This document shows positions 11,175 through 20,899 of a stretch of DNA of 64,000 bases, in pieces (position 1 is the stretch's first letter; each line of letters begins with the position of its first letter). The stretch lies in contig JAPFFF010000016.1 in the NCBI GenBank assembly GCA_039105265.1, forward strand, positions 2,480,001-2,544,000, written 5' to 3'. This stretch comes from Tritrichomonas musculus (Eukaryota > Parabasalia > Tritrichomonadida > Tritrichomonadidae). Made by a program: the position numbers and the translations under genes. The notes beneath the pieces are model-generated. The model was not told the origin of the DNA. It saw nothing but the letters and a program-made list of their open reading frames with translations, and searched no databases.

Positions 11175-11180
11175 TCATTT
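11175..11180 (+). promoter_or_regulatory. Initiator TCATTT
   Basis: Perfect Inr (TCAYW) 9 nt before ATG 11184. It argues for that ATG as the start rather than the in-frame ATG at 11166, which lies upstream of the initiator. Confidence 0.6.
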
Positions 11181-11183
11181 AAT

Positions 11184-11675
11184 ATGAGTGGCAACAGCAG
11201 CAGCAGCTTCAGCAAATTTAAAAAATGCGATTATTTAGGTTGTACAGGAGAAGCTCCTTTCCATTGCACAAGATGCACAAAATATTATTGCCAAGAACAT
11301 CCATTTCATCATGATTGCAATGAAAACGATAAATATTTCCCTTATTGTCCCAAAAAAGATACAACAAATAGCAGCAGCAGTATTATTAAGTATGGCAAAT
11401 GCGATTCTTTAGGTTGCACAGGAGAAGCACCATTTTTCTGTTCTGCTTGTGTTAAGCACTACTGCCAAGAACATCCATTCACACATGAATGCAAGTATGG
11501 TACTCAGTTTATGTCAAATCGAAGCAAAAATAACCAAACTAAAAAAGAAGATAAAAAAACATCATTTAATAAATGCGACTTTTTAGGTTGTACAGGAGAA
11601 GCACCATTTTTTTGCAAAGTATGCAAGAAATACTACTGTGAAAGACATCCCTTCAATCACGAATGTAAGCCGTAA
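11184..11675 (+). CDS. Triple AN1-like zinc-finger protein
   Basis: The protein has 163 aa from ATG 11184; an in-frame ATG at 11166 would add six residues but lies before the Inr. It consists of three copies of one zinc module at residues 15-45, 73-103 and 131-161. Each copy has the ligand pattern C-x4-C-x7-C-x2-C-x4-C-x2-H-x3/4-C, with shared core GCTGEAPF and YYC-x2-HPF-x-H-x-C. This is the AN1-type fold (as in ZFAND1/2), which binds two zinc ions. Ser- and Lys-rich linkers join the modules. AN1 proteins act in ubiquitin/proteasome and stress pathways, but here there is no A20 or UBX partner, so function is only inferred. The near identity of the modules shows internal triplication. Confidence 0.85.
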   Translation: MSGNSSSSFSKFKKCDYLGCTGEAPFHCTRCTKYYCQEHPFHHDCNENDKYFPYCPKKDTTNSSSSIIKYGKCDSLGCTGEAPFFCSACVKHYCQEHPFTHECKYGTQFMSNRSKNNQTKKEDKKTSFNKCDFLGCTGEAPFFCKVCKKYYCERHPFNHECKP

Positions 11676-12477
11676 TTTTTATAATAAAGATATTAATATT
11701 AATTAATTATTTTTTTTTCATTATTTATTTCATAACTGCTAAAATATTATTTTTTGGCTAAAAAAGATGATAGATTAAAACCTTTTTTTGAAATATATTT
11801 GATATTAAAAATGAAATGATAATTCTGTGGAATTCTGTAGTAAACGTTTTTTTTAAATACTCATTCAAAAAAAAGATCGAATGTGATATAAAAAAATAAC
11901 GTGTACAATAAACGGCATTTTTTTTTTACATTATAAAATTCAAAAAAATCTAACTTTAATTTTATTTCATATATACTTTATATTTCAAATGTTAATTGCA
12001 ACATATTTTCATATTGTGTTGGAAAATAACCAATAGAATTTTAATTTATTTTTTGAAAATCAATATCAACTTTTTCATAAGTTCAAGATGTCTATATTAA
12101 TTTCTCATTTCTTTGGAATTTATAGTATTTGTATTTTTGTAAATCATTTATATATAAAATAAATATAATGTTTATGCTAATTTATATTAAAATTATAAAA
12201 TATTAAATTATTTCAAGAAGATAAATTGTTCATATAATTTGAAAAAAAAAGTTTTAACCGATACCACTTTTGAATATCAAACATAATATTTTTATATTCA
12301 TTTTTTCTTTAGAAAAAAAATTATAATAATAGAATAAATCAAAAAATAAAGCATAATATATATTGTTAATATTAAAAATAAATAAAAATAAATAATATTC
12401 AGTAAAATTTTATACCGAGATTTTGAATAAAAATTTTTTAAAAAATTTTCTTCTAAAAATTTTTGGAATTTTTCAAA
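11676..12477. other. AT-rich spacer, no gene seen
   Basis: Low-complexity AT-rich sequence between two plus-strand genes. No coding or repeat signal. Confidence 0.6.
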
Positions 12478-12483
12478 TCATTA
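12478..12483 (+). promoter_or_regulatory. Initiator TCATTA
   Basis: Inr match with predicted start A at 12480, 14 nt before ATG 12494. Confidence 0.55.
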
Positions 12484-12485
12484 TA

Positions 12486-12491
12486 ATGTAA
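12486..12491 (+). other. Minimal upstream ORF (ATG-TAA)
   Basis: An ATG immediately followed by TAA lies between the predicted transcription start (12480) and the real start codon (12494). If the Inr is used, the leader carries a start-stop element that could stall ribosomes or lower initiation. Confidence 0.35.
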
Positions 12492-12493
12492 TC

Positions 12494-12859
12494 ATGAATG
12501 AATTCATTGCACAATCTGAAGATGAAAGTTATTCAGAAAACAAGAAATTTGTAAAGAACATATTGCAAAACAAATCAAAAAAGAGAATGAAGCAAGGTGA
12601 AGGTAAAGAAGCCAAAAGAGTTTTCGAAAGACTCAATGGCTTTGATCAAAAGAAGAGTATTGCTTGCCAAAAAATAGAAGAAAAGTTTGGAACTGGTATA
12701 GTTCATGGTGAATTGAAAGATATTGCTGTTTTTATCTCTCAAGTTGGCCAAATAATAATTGACAGAGATGCAAAAAGAGATAATAGAGTTTTGCATAAAT
12801 GGTTTGATGAAAATTGGGAAAAAATAGAACCTATTCTTGATAGGATCACCTGGCGTTGA
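12494..12859 (+). CDS. Small conserved-looking unknown protein, 121 aa
   Basis: A clean frame from ATG 12494 to TGA, with an Inr 14 nt upstream. The product is charged, soluble and predicted helical: an acidic Ser-rich head (residues 1-20), a Lys-rich stretch (20-45), then a compact part with FERLNGFDQKKSIACQKIEE and HKWFDENWEKIEPILDRI. No signal peptide, membrane segment, Cys cluster or known catalytic motif. I do not recognise the family. Codon use is like that of real neighbours and richer in G+C than the flanks, so I think it is a gene. Confidence 0.7.
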   Translation: MNEFIAQSEDESYSENKKFVKNILQNKSKKRMKQGEGKEAKRVFERLNGFDQKKSIACQKIEEKFGTGIVHGELKDIAVFISQVGQIIIDRDAKRDNRVLHKWFDENWEKIEPILDRITWR

Positions 12860-13282
12860 CTATCAAGTTTTTTTGATTTATTCTATCATAATAATTTATT
12901 TTTATTTTATTTTAAATACATGAATATATATAAACTTCTGATGATAATTCATAAATATGCTTTTAATTTCAAATAAAGATTTTTTAGAAATAAAAATGAT
13001 TTTTATCATTATATTGATCAAAAAAAGTTTGAAAAAAATTGTAGCACATTTCAAAATCTAGCATTTGGACAATCCAGACTTAATTCTAAATTATCATTTC
13101 AAGTATTTAAATCATCATATCTAGTATTCAAAAAAAAAAAAAAATAAATAATATAGAAGGCTAATCTATGGAGTTGATATCTCCTAGCTTGAGCTTTTAT
13201 ATCAAATCACAACGTTTTAGAAGTCTATCTTTTAATTTAGTTCTTTTGAAAGATTTTCAATTCTCTTTCAAATTTTGAATAG
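12860..13282. other. Spacer, no gene seen
   Basis: AT-rich sequence with an A15 run near 13130. The string AAATCTAGCATTT (about 13056) also occurs in one of the ankyrin blocks near 62.75 kb, which may be chance. Confidence 0.45.
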
Positions 13283-13288
13283 TCATTA
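13283..13288 (+). promoter_or_regulatory. Initiator TCATTA
   Basis: Inr match 35 nt upstream of ATG 13320, the first Met of the ankyrin-kinase gene. The leader would be longer than in neighbouring genes. Confidence 0.45.
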
Positions 13289-13319
13289 TCAAAATTTATA
13301 TAATAGCAAAATAATAAAT

Positions 13320-15264
13320 ATGAGCAGCCTAGAGCTTTTTGAAGCTTCTGAAAAAGGGAATCTCGAGTCAGTTAAGCGTCTTCTTGCTAGTGGGGAAATT
13401 GATGTCAACTTTCAAGGAATTTCAATTCAAGATCATTCATTATATTTTAAGCAAAGTTTTCATAGAATTGAAATGCACATTGATTTATGAAATTTAATAA
13501 AAACATTTAATTTTACTCCTTTGATTGTTGCTTCACGTGAAGGTCATACCGAAATTGTTCGAGAATTATTAGCACACGAAGGCATCAAAACTAATTTGAA
13601 AGACATTTAAAAGGAAAAAAACATTTACAACATTCATAATCCGCCTTTTTTTTATATAATTAAAATCCAGAATTATTTATGGAATTTAACTCTAGTTTTC
13701 AATGGCACCGCATTGATGTGGGCAGCTTATTACGAAAAAATAGAAGTAATTAGAGAATTATTGTCAAAAGAGGGAACTGATATCAACATCAAAAACATTT
13801 TAAATCATAAGTATTTTTGCCATCCAAATTTAACCTTTTCTCACTCAATTATTAAATGCAATCATTTTTGGAATTTTTTTTTATTAATAATTTAATGAAA
13901 ATGCTCTGATGTGGGCTGCACAACAAAATAAAGCAGAGTCAGTAATAGAACTATTAAAACATGAAGGCATTGATGTCAACACAACAAACATTTTCATTTA
14001 AAAAATGCTCACAATATTAGATCATTTGCGTTTTCATAATATATGAATACACTCTCATTTGTGGAATTTTAAGATTCTAAGAATTTATGAAACCGCAATT
14101 GACATTGCCAAAAAAAGGAATTTAACCGAAATTGTAAATATTCTATCCAAAGGACCGACTAAAACGAGCAGTTCAGCAACAACTACAAAGAATCCGAGTG
14201 ACCGAAACCAGATTCAATTATTACAGCAAGAGAACAAGGCACTTGCTTCCAAAAACCGCCAACTTGAAGAAGAAAACAAAATGTTGAAGAAGAAGAATCT
14301 CGAAGCCACCGATGAAAACGGCAAACTGAAAAGTTATCTTTTTGCACTCAAAGAAAAGTCACACGGCATTCAATTCTTCAACTTCAATGACTACATAGTT
14401 CAGTCAGTGATTGGTGAAGGCGCCACATCGAATGTCAAGCTTGTTATACTGAAAGAAAATGCAAAGTTTGCACGTAAAGAACTGAAAGACTTCAATTACA
14501 AGACGATAAAAAGATTCCTTGGCGAAGGCGAAATCTTGTTCCTGCTTCATCATCCATGCATTTTGGACATCATTGCAGTCAATTACGGCGATGAAGAACA
14601 TCCGCCATCGCTCATCTTGTCTCTTGAGCCAAAGTCGCTTGAAACGATGATTGACAACAAAGAACTCGACAACAAATTGAAATGCAGAATCACAGTTGAA
14701 CTCGTCCTCGGAATGCGATACATCCACCACAGAAACTTCATGCATCGCGATTTAAAGCCTTCAAATGTTTTGCTGAGCAAGAACTGCCACGTGCGAATCA
14801 GCGATTTTGGACTGGCAAAAGAAGAAGACCTTGAAACATCACAATCAAAAGGTGTCGGAACACTACGATTCATGGCACCTGAACTTTTCGTTGAAGACGA
14901 AGATGGAAACATGAAGTACACAAACAAGGTGGACGTTTATTCATTCGGCATCACTCTTTTTTATGTTGTAACTGGAAGCTATCCGAAGTTTAACATGAGA
15001 AACGCACTCAATGGAGTTCTTCCAAATTTGCCAGATACAATTGTCAGCTGGGTTCGTGAACTGATCGTCAGTTGCTTGTCTTTTGAGCCAGAAAACCGCC
15101 CATCTTTCTCTGAAATTTTTGAGACATTGAAAGCTAACAATTATGATTTATTTGGAGAAAGCAAAGGCAAAAAACTAACTAGCAAGCAGCAAAATATGAA
15201 GAAAGAAATTGATTCACGAGTATTGAAGATTGAAGCTTTCGAGTTTCAACATCAAAATGATTAA
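13320..15264 (+). CDS. Ankyrin - coiled coil - TKL-like protein kinase, with four intervening blocks
   Basis: Coding exon-like units are 13320-13421, 13509-13607, 13701-13799, 13894-13992 and 14086-15264. Read together they give 525 aa. The first unit starts MSSLELFEASEKGNLESVKR; each middle unit is exactly one 33-residue ankyrin repeat (TPLIVAS, TALMWAAYY, NALMWAAQQ), and the fifth begins with TAIDIAKKRN. A Gln/Glu/Lys-rich coiled coil follows (about 173-224), then a complete kinase domain (about 236-500): GEGATSNVKL glycine loop, Lys264 in FARKEL, HRDLKPSN at 353, DFG at 373, APE next. All catalytic residues are present. The blocks between units contain stops in every frame, and the third shifts frame, so a continuous product needs their removal from RNA. 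Without that, translation would end after one repeat. Likely a cytosolic signalling kinase. Confidence 0.8.
13422..13508 (+). repeat. Ankyrin intervening block 1 (87 bp)
   Basis: AT-rich non-coding block between ankyrin units 1 and 2, inserted after an ATT (Ile) codon and before AAT. Ends with the family motif ATTTATGAAATTTAAT and ACATTT. Contains a stop in frame. No GT donor or trichomonad 3' splice motif. Confidence 0.7.
13608..13700 (+). repeat. Ankyrin intervening block 2 (93 bp)
   Basis: Same position in the next repeat: after GAC-ATT, before AAT. Begins TAAAAGG and carries the family motif TTATTTATGGAATTTAAC about 20 nt from its end. Confidence 0.75.
13800..13893 (+). repeat. Ankyrin intervening block 3 (94 bp)
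   Basis: After AAC-ATT, before AAT. Its length is not a multiple of three, so the downstream ankyrin unit lies in another frame. Shares TCCAAATTTAACCTTTTC and ATTTTTGGAATTTT with the other blocks. Confidence 0.75.
13993..14085 (+). repeat. Ankyrin intervening block 4 (93 bp)
   Basis: After AAC-ATT, before TAT. Contains TCATTTGTGGAATTTTAAG near the end. Stops in frame. Confidence 0.72.
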
Positions 15265-15639
15265 ATAAAAATCAATAATTCTTTAATTAAATAAAAATCA
15301 ATTATTTCATAATATATAAATTAAATTTTATTGAACTGGTTCAAAGATATAAAAATCAAATACTTTTTTTGATGACAAATCTGAACCAATATATATATGT
15401 CATCAGGCCTCAAAAAGGATTAAACTTCAATATCATCATTTGTTTGCATATACAAAGACAATTATAATACTATTTTATACTTCAATTCTATTTTATTGAT
15501 AATGTAAATCTTCTGATTATTGAGACGATATATGGTCATATGTTATAAAAAAGTTTAACAGCTGATCAAATATACTCACAAAAATTCAAAAAATAAACAT
15601 TCAAAAACATTGAAAAAATTTATTAATGAATATTGTTTC
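15265..15639. other. Spacer between convergent genes
   Basis: AT-rich DNA between the ends of the kinase (plus) and C2 gene (minus). It starts with a short direct duplication of AATAAAAATCAAT. Nothing else is seen. Confidence 0.6.
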
Positions 15640-16428
15640 TTAACGTGGTGGATAACCTCCTTGCGGTGGGTAGCCTCCTTGTGGTGGATAACCGCCTTGT
15701 GGTGGATAGCCTCCTTGCGGTGGGTATCCTCCTTGCGGTGGATAGCCTCCTTGCGGTGGAAAGCCACCCTGTTGTGGATATCCTCCATGCTGATGTGGTC
15801 CACAATGATGATGATGTCCTCCATGTGGTGGTCCAGGTGGATATCCTTGCTGTGGGTAGCCACCTTGAGGTGGATAACCTCCTTGTGGTGGGTAGCCTCC
15901 TTGAGGAGGATATCCTCCCTGAGGTGGATAACCACCTTGTTGCGGGTATCCTCCTTGTGGTGGGTATCCACCTTGTTGCGGATAACCTCCCTGTGGTGGG
16001 TATCCTCCTTGTTGTGGGTATCCTTGAATATTAGTAAATGCAGGGGTTCCAGCTGGAAGCATATTAAGGACTAAATGAAGCCTTCCCCCTTTTTTGCCTT
16101 TCTCGCATGGTGTCATATCGTACCAATTATCAATAACTTGGCCAACAGGGCATAAATTGAATTGGATAAGTAAAGTGGCCATGTCATCGTCTTTTCCTCT
16201 TAAGCCTCCATCCTTATCTTTCATTTTAATTTCAAGAATTCCAACAGTTGGGTTTGGGGTATCGAAGTGAAATTCTTGATTCCATACTGGTGATAAGGTG
16301 TTGCTCTTTGCTGCTGTTCTCTCTTCTTTTCCGTTGACTTTTAAGATGCAATATGGATCGGATTTGTCTGTTTTATCGAATTTGTCAATATCTTTAGCTT
16401 CGACAACACGAACGTGCAGTTGATACAT
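15640..16428 (-). CDS. C2-domain protein with Gly-Tyr-Pro-Pro-Gln repeat tail
   Basis: The protein has 262 aa from ATG 16428, with a perfect Inr 7 nt upstream. Residues 1-125 form one C2 domain starting [20 protein letters not shown] and continuing [15 protein letters not shown] and KDKDGG; these Asp positions are those that bind calcium. Residues about 145-262 are a low-complexity tail of roughly 20 copies of GGYPPQ or GGYPQQ, broken once by a His-rich [14 protein letters not shown]. Such C2 plus GYPPQ proteins are abundant in trichomonads and plants and bind membrane phospholipids in response to calcium; the tail resembles annexin VII/synexin and rhodopsin-tail repeats that promote self-assembly. 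No transmembrane segment. Confidence 0.93.
   Translation of the reverse strand: MYQLHVRVVEAKDIDKFDKTDKSDPYCILKVNGKEERTAAKSNTLSPVWNQEFHFDTPNPTVGILEIKMKDKDGGLRGKDDDMATLLIQFNLCPVGQVIDNWYDMTPCEKGKKGGRLHLVLNMLPAGTPAFTNIQGYPQQGGYPPQGGYPQQGGYPPQGGYPQQGGYPPQGGYPPQGGYPPQGGYPPQGGYPQQGYPPGPPHGGHHHHCGPHQHGGYPQQGGFPPQGGYPPQGGYPPQGGYPPQGGYPPQGGYPPQGGYPPR
15650..16020. repeat. Minisatellite encoding GYPPQ tail
   Basis: Tandem 18-36 bp units of the GGTGGATACCCACC type. The repeat makes long frames open on both strands; only the C2 frame is believed. Confidence 0.85.
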
Positions 16429-16431
16429 TTT

Positions 16432-16437
16432 AAATGA
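16432..16437 (-). promoter_or_regulatory. Initiator TCATTT (minus strand)
   Basis: Inr for the C2 gene, predicted start A at 16435, 7 nt before the ATG. Confidence 0.65.
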
Positions 16438-17980
16438 GGTAAAAAAAATTATCACACAAAATATTAAACCTCTCTTAAAATTTTTTTGATTTACCTCAAT
16501 TTTTTCAATTAATATTTATCAAATTTTTAAAATTATTTGAAAAAGTCGAAATTAATATGAATTTTAGATAAATCAAAGCCTATTTTATTTTAATTGTTTT
16601 ATTAAAAATATGCTGGATATGCAACAACAACAAAAAAAAAGTCAAATATTTACGGTTATTTTCCTTCTCAAATATTTGAAATACAAAGAAAAATCGAAAA
16701 TTTGAATTTTTTTTTAATTGCAAATTTCAAGTTATTACATTATTTAAAGTTGTTTTTTGGAATTATTTCAAGATATTTATCATCGATTTTTTATCGTTTA
16801 TATTCAATTTACGAAAATTTTAAAATCTCAGAAATTTCGATAAATAAAAAGTTATGTTTTTAATATACAATTTTCTTAAAATATAAATACTATTCCCTAA
16901 TTTTTATTTTTAGTTTATAAATATTAAATATATATATTTTGTTATATTAGATAAAAATGTGGCTTTTATTTATAAAATCAATATGGAAAACAATTTTAAT
17001 TGTATATAAAAATTTCAATAAAATTCAATTGATTTTTTTTTATATTTATTTTAAGAGGGATCGATTCTCTCAATTTTTTTTGATTAAAAAATAATAATAT
17101 CTTAAAAATTAAATATTCTTTCTATTTGATACATTTTTTAATCAATATTAAATAAAATATATATTCATTTAATATATCTTAAAAATCATAAAATTTGTTA
17201 TTTATTCCATAAATCATTAAAAAATTTTTTATAATGCTATTTGATGTTATTTTTTAAATGATTTATTATTTACATAATTTATTTGTAACATGAAATATAA
17301 TAATAATTTTTAACATATTATGTCATTGATATTCAAGAAATATGTATTTTTTATGAATAAAAATTTTGAATTATTGATTGAATAAAATACTAGTTTTTGA
17401 AAAAATTATTTTGATAATATCAGAATTTTGAAAATATTTAATTTTTATTAACAAATACTTATTTTTTTTGATAATATATTAGTAATATCATCATATTAAT
17501 GATAATATATTTATTATATATTATCATAAATTATATATAAATTATTATAAAATATTAATATACATTTTAACACAGTTTATTTGTATATCACAATTGAGAA
17601 TTAATTATAATAACGTATTAATTCAATTTTTTTTTTAGAAATAAATTTATCTTACATGATATTTAATTAATTACTTTTTAATTAATTTAAAAGATGTAAA
17701 TCAAATTATAAAAAAAGAATATATGACATGAAGGTTACAAAATATTTATACATTTGGATATTTACAAATTCCCAAAATCTCTTTGAATGGTGGAAATTAG
17801 ATAAGAACTCAAAAATTTTTACACTATTCAAAAGTTAAACTTTTTCTGTTTTTTTTTTTTTTTTTTTTTTTTTTTAGTGAAATATCTCTATTTTGGCTAA
17901 TAGAATCGGCTTCATATTTAAAATTGCATCATGTTATTGATAATGTCAATACTATTTATTATTAATTTTTTTATAATTTT
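16438..17980. other. 1.5 kb AT-rich desert
   Basis: Extremely AT-rich, with many ATATAT tracts and a T27 run near 17850. No gene, tRNA or TIR pair recognised. Confidence 0.6.
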
Positions 17981-18388
17981 AGAATTTGATGATATTCTCG
18001 ATTTGTATGGCAACCAGAGATACGCCTTTGCAATAATGACTCTAGAAATCATTTCTGGTCCTTTGATAATGAATTTAAAAAAACCACTTTTGAATGCCCT
18101 CACAATTTTGAATTGAGAACGTTATGACATTACAGAAAATTTTCCATTATCATTCAAAAAGATGATCACAGAATGCTGGTCAGAGTACGCAGCTGATCGA
18201 TGGACGATGACCAGATTGTCGATTCGATTGAAAGTGGAGATCTTGTCCTGCCTGGCATCAAGAATGACGTTTTTAACGCGTATAAACGGAAGTTAAAGGA
18301 GAGTTTTAATGAGATCCGAAGAAGAGAATCAAGAAAACTTGGAACCGACTCAACCTTTTCAATTAATTCCTCAAAAAGAAAATGGTAA
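17981..18388 (+). pseudogene. Protein-kinase C-lobe remnant
   Basis: Pieces of a TKL-like kinase C-lobe in different frames: YAFAIMTLEIISG (helix F region, usually DVYSFAI), then NFPLSFKKMITECWSEYAAD followed by RW (the ECW...RP motif before helix I), then QIVDSIESGDLVLPGIKN. The N-lobe, HRD and DFG are missing and the frame changes at least twice. A second open stretch overlaps the 3' end (ATG 18309, Glu/Gln-rich, ending 18464) and might be the original tail. Clearly non-functional as a kinase. Confidence 0.7.
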
Positions 18389-18771
18389 AAATGAATGGTG
18401 GCCGCAAATACCTTTAGGTCAATTGATTTGGGCTCTTATTAGTGATCCATGGTATATAAAATGATGGTATATTTCAAAAAATTGATGATATATTTCAAAT
18501 TGAAATAACAAGTTTTTTGTATTGATATAAATCATTTCCAATGATATAATAAAAACAAACCTCTCTAAAAAAATAAAATTCAAGTTAAACGATAATAAAT
18601 AAATAAAAAATAATACAATATTATTTTCCCAGCAGTCTCGTTTACTCTTATCCTTCAGATCACGGTGATTTTTCACCGTAATGATCAAATATTCAATTCC
18701 AAAATTCTTTATAAATCGCGCCATACATTGATGCACAGCCTGATTTATAAAGAATGATGCTCCTAATGTTG
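18389..18771. other. Spacer, no named gene
   Basis: AT-rich. A minus-strand stretch with MARFIKNFGIEYLIITVKN (about 18625-18730) has protein-like composition but no recognisable family. Confidence 0.4.
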
Positions 18772-19428
18772 CTATTCACCAAATATCTCATCAATGACAC
18801 CATCATTGGTGAATAAGAAGCTGAAATCAGCTGATTGGTCATCACCGAAAATGAAGAAGTCATCATCAGCATTGATTTCATTTTCATATGGAATTGAATC
18901 AATGACTTCATAGGAATCATTTGAATCTGGATCCACTTTGTCATCATTTTTCTTATTTCTCATTTCGACGAGGCGTTCCACTTTTGTTCTGAAGTTTTCG
19001 ATGAGCTTGTTTTTGATCTTCATGAGTGGAAAGTAGAACTTTACGTAGTTTTCGAAAAATGATAAAAATTCAAATGAATATTCCACAGAAAGTCTGTTGA
19101 AAAGGATATTCTTTTCCCCGGCATTAGCTTTCTTCAATTCACGTGGTTTCAACAAGAAGAGGGGACGTGAAGGATCCTGGCTGTTCTTGTAATCGACGAA
19201 AGCTTGCATTAATTTCAATATGCTACCTGCACTAAATTGATAGTCACGAAGTGTTTGGACAAAATTTTCGTATTCGCTGATCCCCTGCTGGTCGAGATAA
19301 TCCAAATGAACTTTCATTTGTTCATTCATATATGATCTATCGGGTGTGCACGATTTTTGGAATACTTTCTTTATTTCGTTACCAGCACATCCGATTTTAT
19401 AGCATTGATTTTTTTTAAATCTCTGCAT
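18772..19428 (-). CDS. Unknown protein, 218 aa
   Basis: Intact frame from ATG 19428 with an Inr 7 nt upstream. The first half is basic and helical, with SYMNEQMKVHLDYLDQQGIS and a Phe/Tyr-rich middle (SFEFLSFFENYVKFYFPLM). The last 70 residues are acidic and Asp-rich, ending FGDDQSADFSFLFTNDG. Base composition is clearly richer in G+C than the flanks. No signal peptide, membrane segment or catalytic motif. The basic body with an acidic tail could suit a nuclear or nucleic-acid-binding protein, but that is a guess; I do not recognise the family. Confidence 0.8.
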   Translation of the reverse strand: MQRFKKNQCYKIGCAGNEIKKVFQKSCTPDRSYMNEQMKVHLDYLDQQGISEYENFVQTLRDYQFSAGSILKLMQAFVDYKNSQDPSRPLFLLKPRELKKANAGEKNILFNRLSVEYSFEFLSFFENYVKFYFPLMKIKNKLIENFRTKVERLVEMRNKKNDDKVDPDSNDSYEVIDSIPYENEINADDDFFIFGDDQSADFSFLFTNDGVIDEIFGE

Positions 19429-19434
19429 AATAAT

Positions 19435-19440
19435 AAATGA
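19435..19440 (-). promoter_or_regulatory. Initiator TCATTT (minus strand)
   Basis: Inr match with predicted start A at 19438, 10 nt upstream of ATG 19428. Confidence 0.55.
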
Positions 19441-19845
19441 AGTTAAAAAATTTACTTTTTAAATTGAATTATTTTATAAAATTTTATATATTTTTTCAAT
19501 TGTATTCAAAATTTATAAAATTTATAAAATTTTACAAATTAAATCACATATATCTCCATATTATATTTATTAATATTATAAATTTTAAATTATATCCTTT
19601 TTAAAGTATATATAAATTTTATTTTTGAGTTTTTATTATTATAAAGTTTTCTCATTTGTTGATATTCCTTTTTTAATTATTCTAAAAATTTTCGAATTCA
19701 AATGGCCGAATTTATATTGAAATTGATTTGGCATATTTTTTATAACCATTCAATATAAAATTTTTTTACTCATATTAAATAATCAATGAATGATAAAAAC
19801 ATATTTCGTTTATTAAAATCTCTCAAAAAGTTAATGAATATTCAG

Positions 19846-19984
19846 CTGGGCTTTAAATGACGGGTCTTTTTGGTTTAAAATGACCAGTATAAACAAGTTT
19901 TTTCTAGGTCATATGACCACTGATCTTTTTCAATTAAAATTACCAGTGTTTAAAAAAGAACGATCAAACAAGGTTAAATAATTG

Positions 19985-20016
<32 letters not shown>

Positions 20017-20226
20017 TAGTTTGCGAATACGAAATGATTTGAGAATCTTGGAAAAAGTAAAAAAATGAAAAAAATCACTATTCAAAAAGTTTATCAAATT
20101 GATAAGAACTCGTTATAAGAAATCATCCAAAATGACCAGTACTGAAATAGATGCCACATGACTTTTAGTGAAAAATTGTGATTGACAAATAACGTACAAT
20201 GACCACTCTGACCATTTAAAGCCCAG
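19846..20226. mobile_element. hAT-like non-autonomous element, 381 bp
   Basis: Ends are CTGGGCTTTAAAT at the left and its exact inverse at the right, with further partial pairing (GGTC/GACC). The element is flanked by a perfect 8-bp direct duplication ATATTCAG (19838-19845 and 20227-20234). An 8-bp target duplication points to hAT or a related superfamily. The interior has no coding frame but holds about five direct copies of ATGACCAGT or ATGACCACT, and a T31 run near 19985-20016. Subterminal repeats of this kind bind hAT transposases. Confidence 0.85.
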
Positions 20227-20491
20227 ATATTCAGTAATTTGCTTTTATGGAAAAAGTCTTGTATTTTTTTAATTATAGAGATCGGCGAAAAAGGATTTTC
20301 AATATTTACAAAACTTTTACATATATAAATATATTTAAAAATAGTATCTCAACATTTTTTCGATATTTTTTTGAGGATAAATAAAAGATTAAAATGAATA
20401 AGCAAAATAATAATTATTATGTTTGCAATAAATAATAATTTTTCTCTTTTTATTTTTTTTTTTGTTTCATCAAGGATATCAAAAAAAAAAA

Positions 20492-20743
20492 TATCTTTGA
20501 AAATCATCTTCCTCTTTCAGACGATACTTCTAATGATAATTGCTTCATAGATCTATATTTATATCCAGGTGAAATCAAATTGTTAACATTTCATCAATGT
20601 ACTTTGAATTTGGATCTAGCCGGATAGCTAACCAAGCAGCTGTAAGGAAGCTTAAAATATACATAGTTGAAGTTGTTCAATGTTGGGCATCATTAGTGCA
20701 AAAATACTTTGAGAAAAATAAAATAAAAAATAAAACAATTTGA
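20492..20743 (+). pseudogene. Possible coding remnant, unknown family
   Basis: Two protein-like frames follow each other: FENHLPLSDDTSNDNCFIDL onward to CTLNLDLA, then in the next frame RIANQAAVRKLKIYIVEVVQ and CWASLVQKYFEK ending at TGA 20743. Composition is richer in G+C than the flanks. One frame change separates them near 20620. I do not recognise the family. Confidence 0.3.
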
Positions 20744-20899
20744 GAAAAAGCGCATTTTTCTTTGGTTCATAAAAAATGGGCTAATAATCTTTTGTTCAAA
20801 CATGCAAACAATTTACATAATGAATTGCCTCTTTTATTAATGAACAAGAAAACTGAAATATTTTTTTTAAAAAAAAAAAAAAAAAAAAAAATCAAAAAG

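Noticed and set aside
14404-14927. Two minus-strand frames of about 113 codons inside the kinase
   Set aside because: Overlap a complete kinase domain with all catalytic residues; no homology of their own.
15610-16074. Long plus-strand frames rich in Trp, Leu and Val opposite the C2 gene
   Set aside because: Artefact of the GYPPQ minisatellite, which leaves several frames open on both strands. The minus frame has the C2 domain and an Inr.
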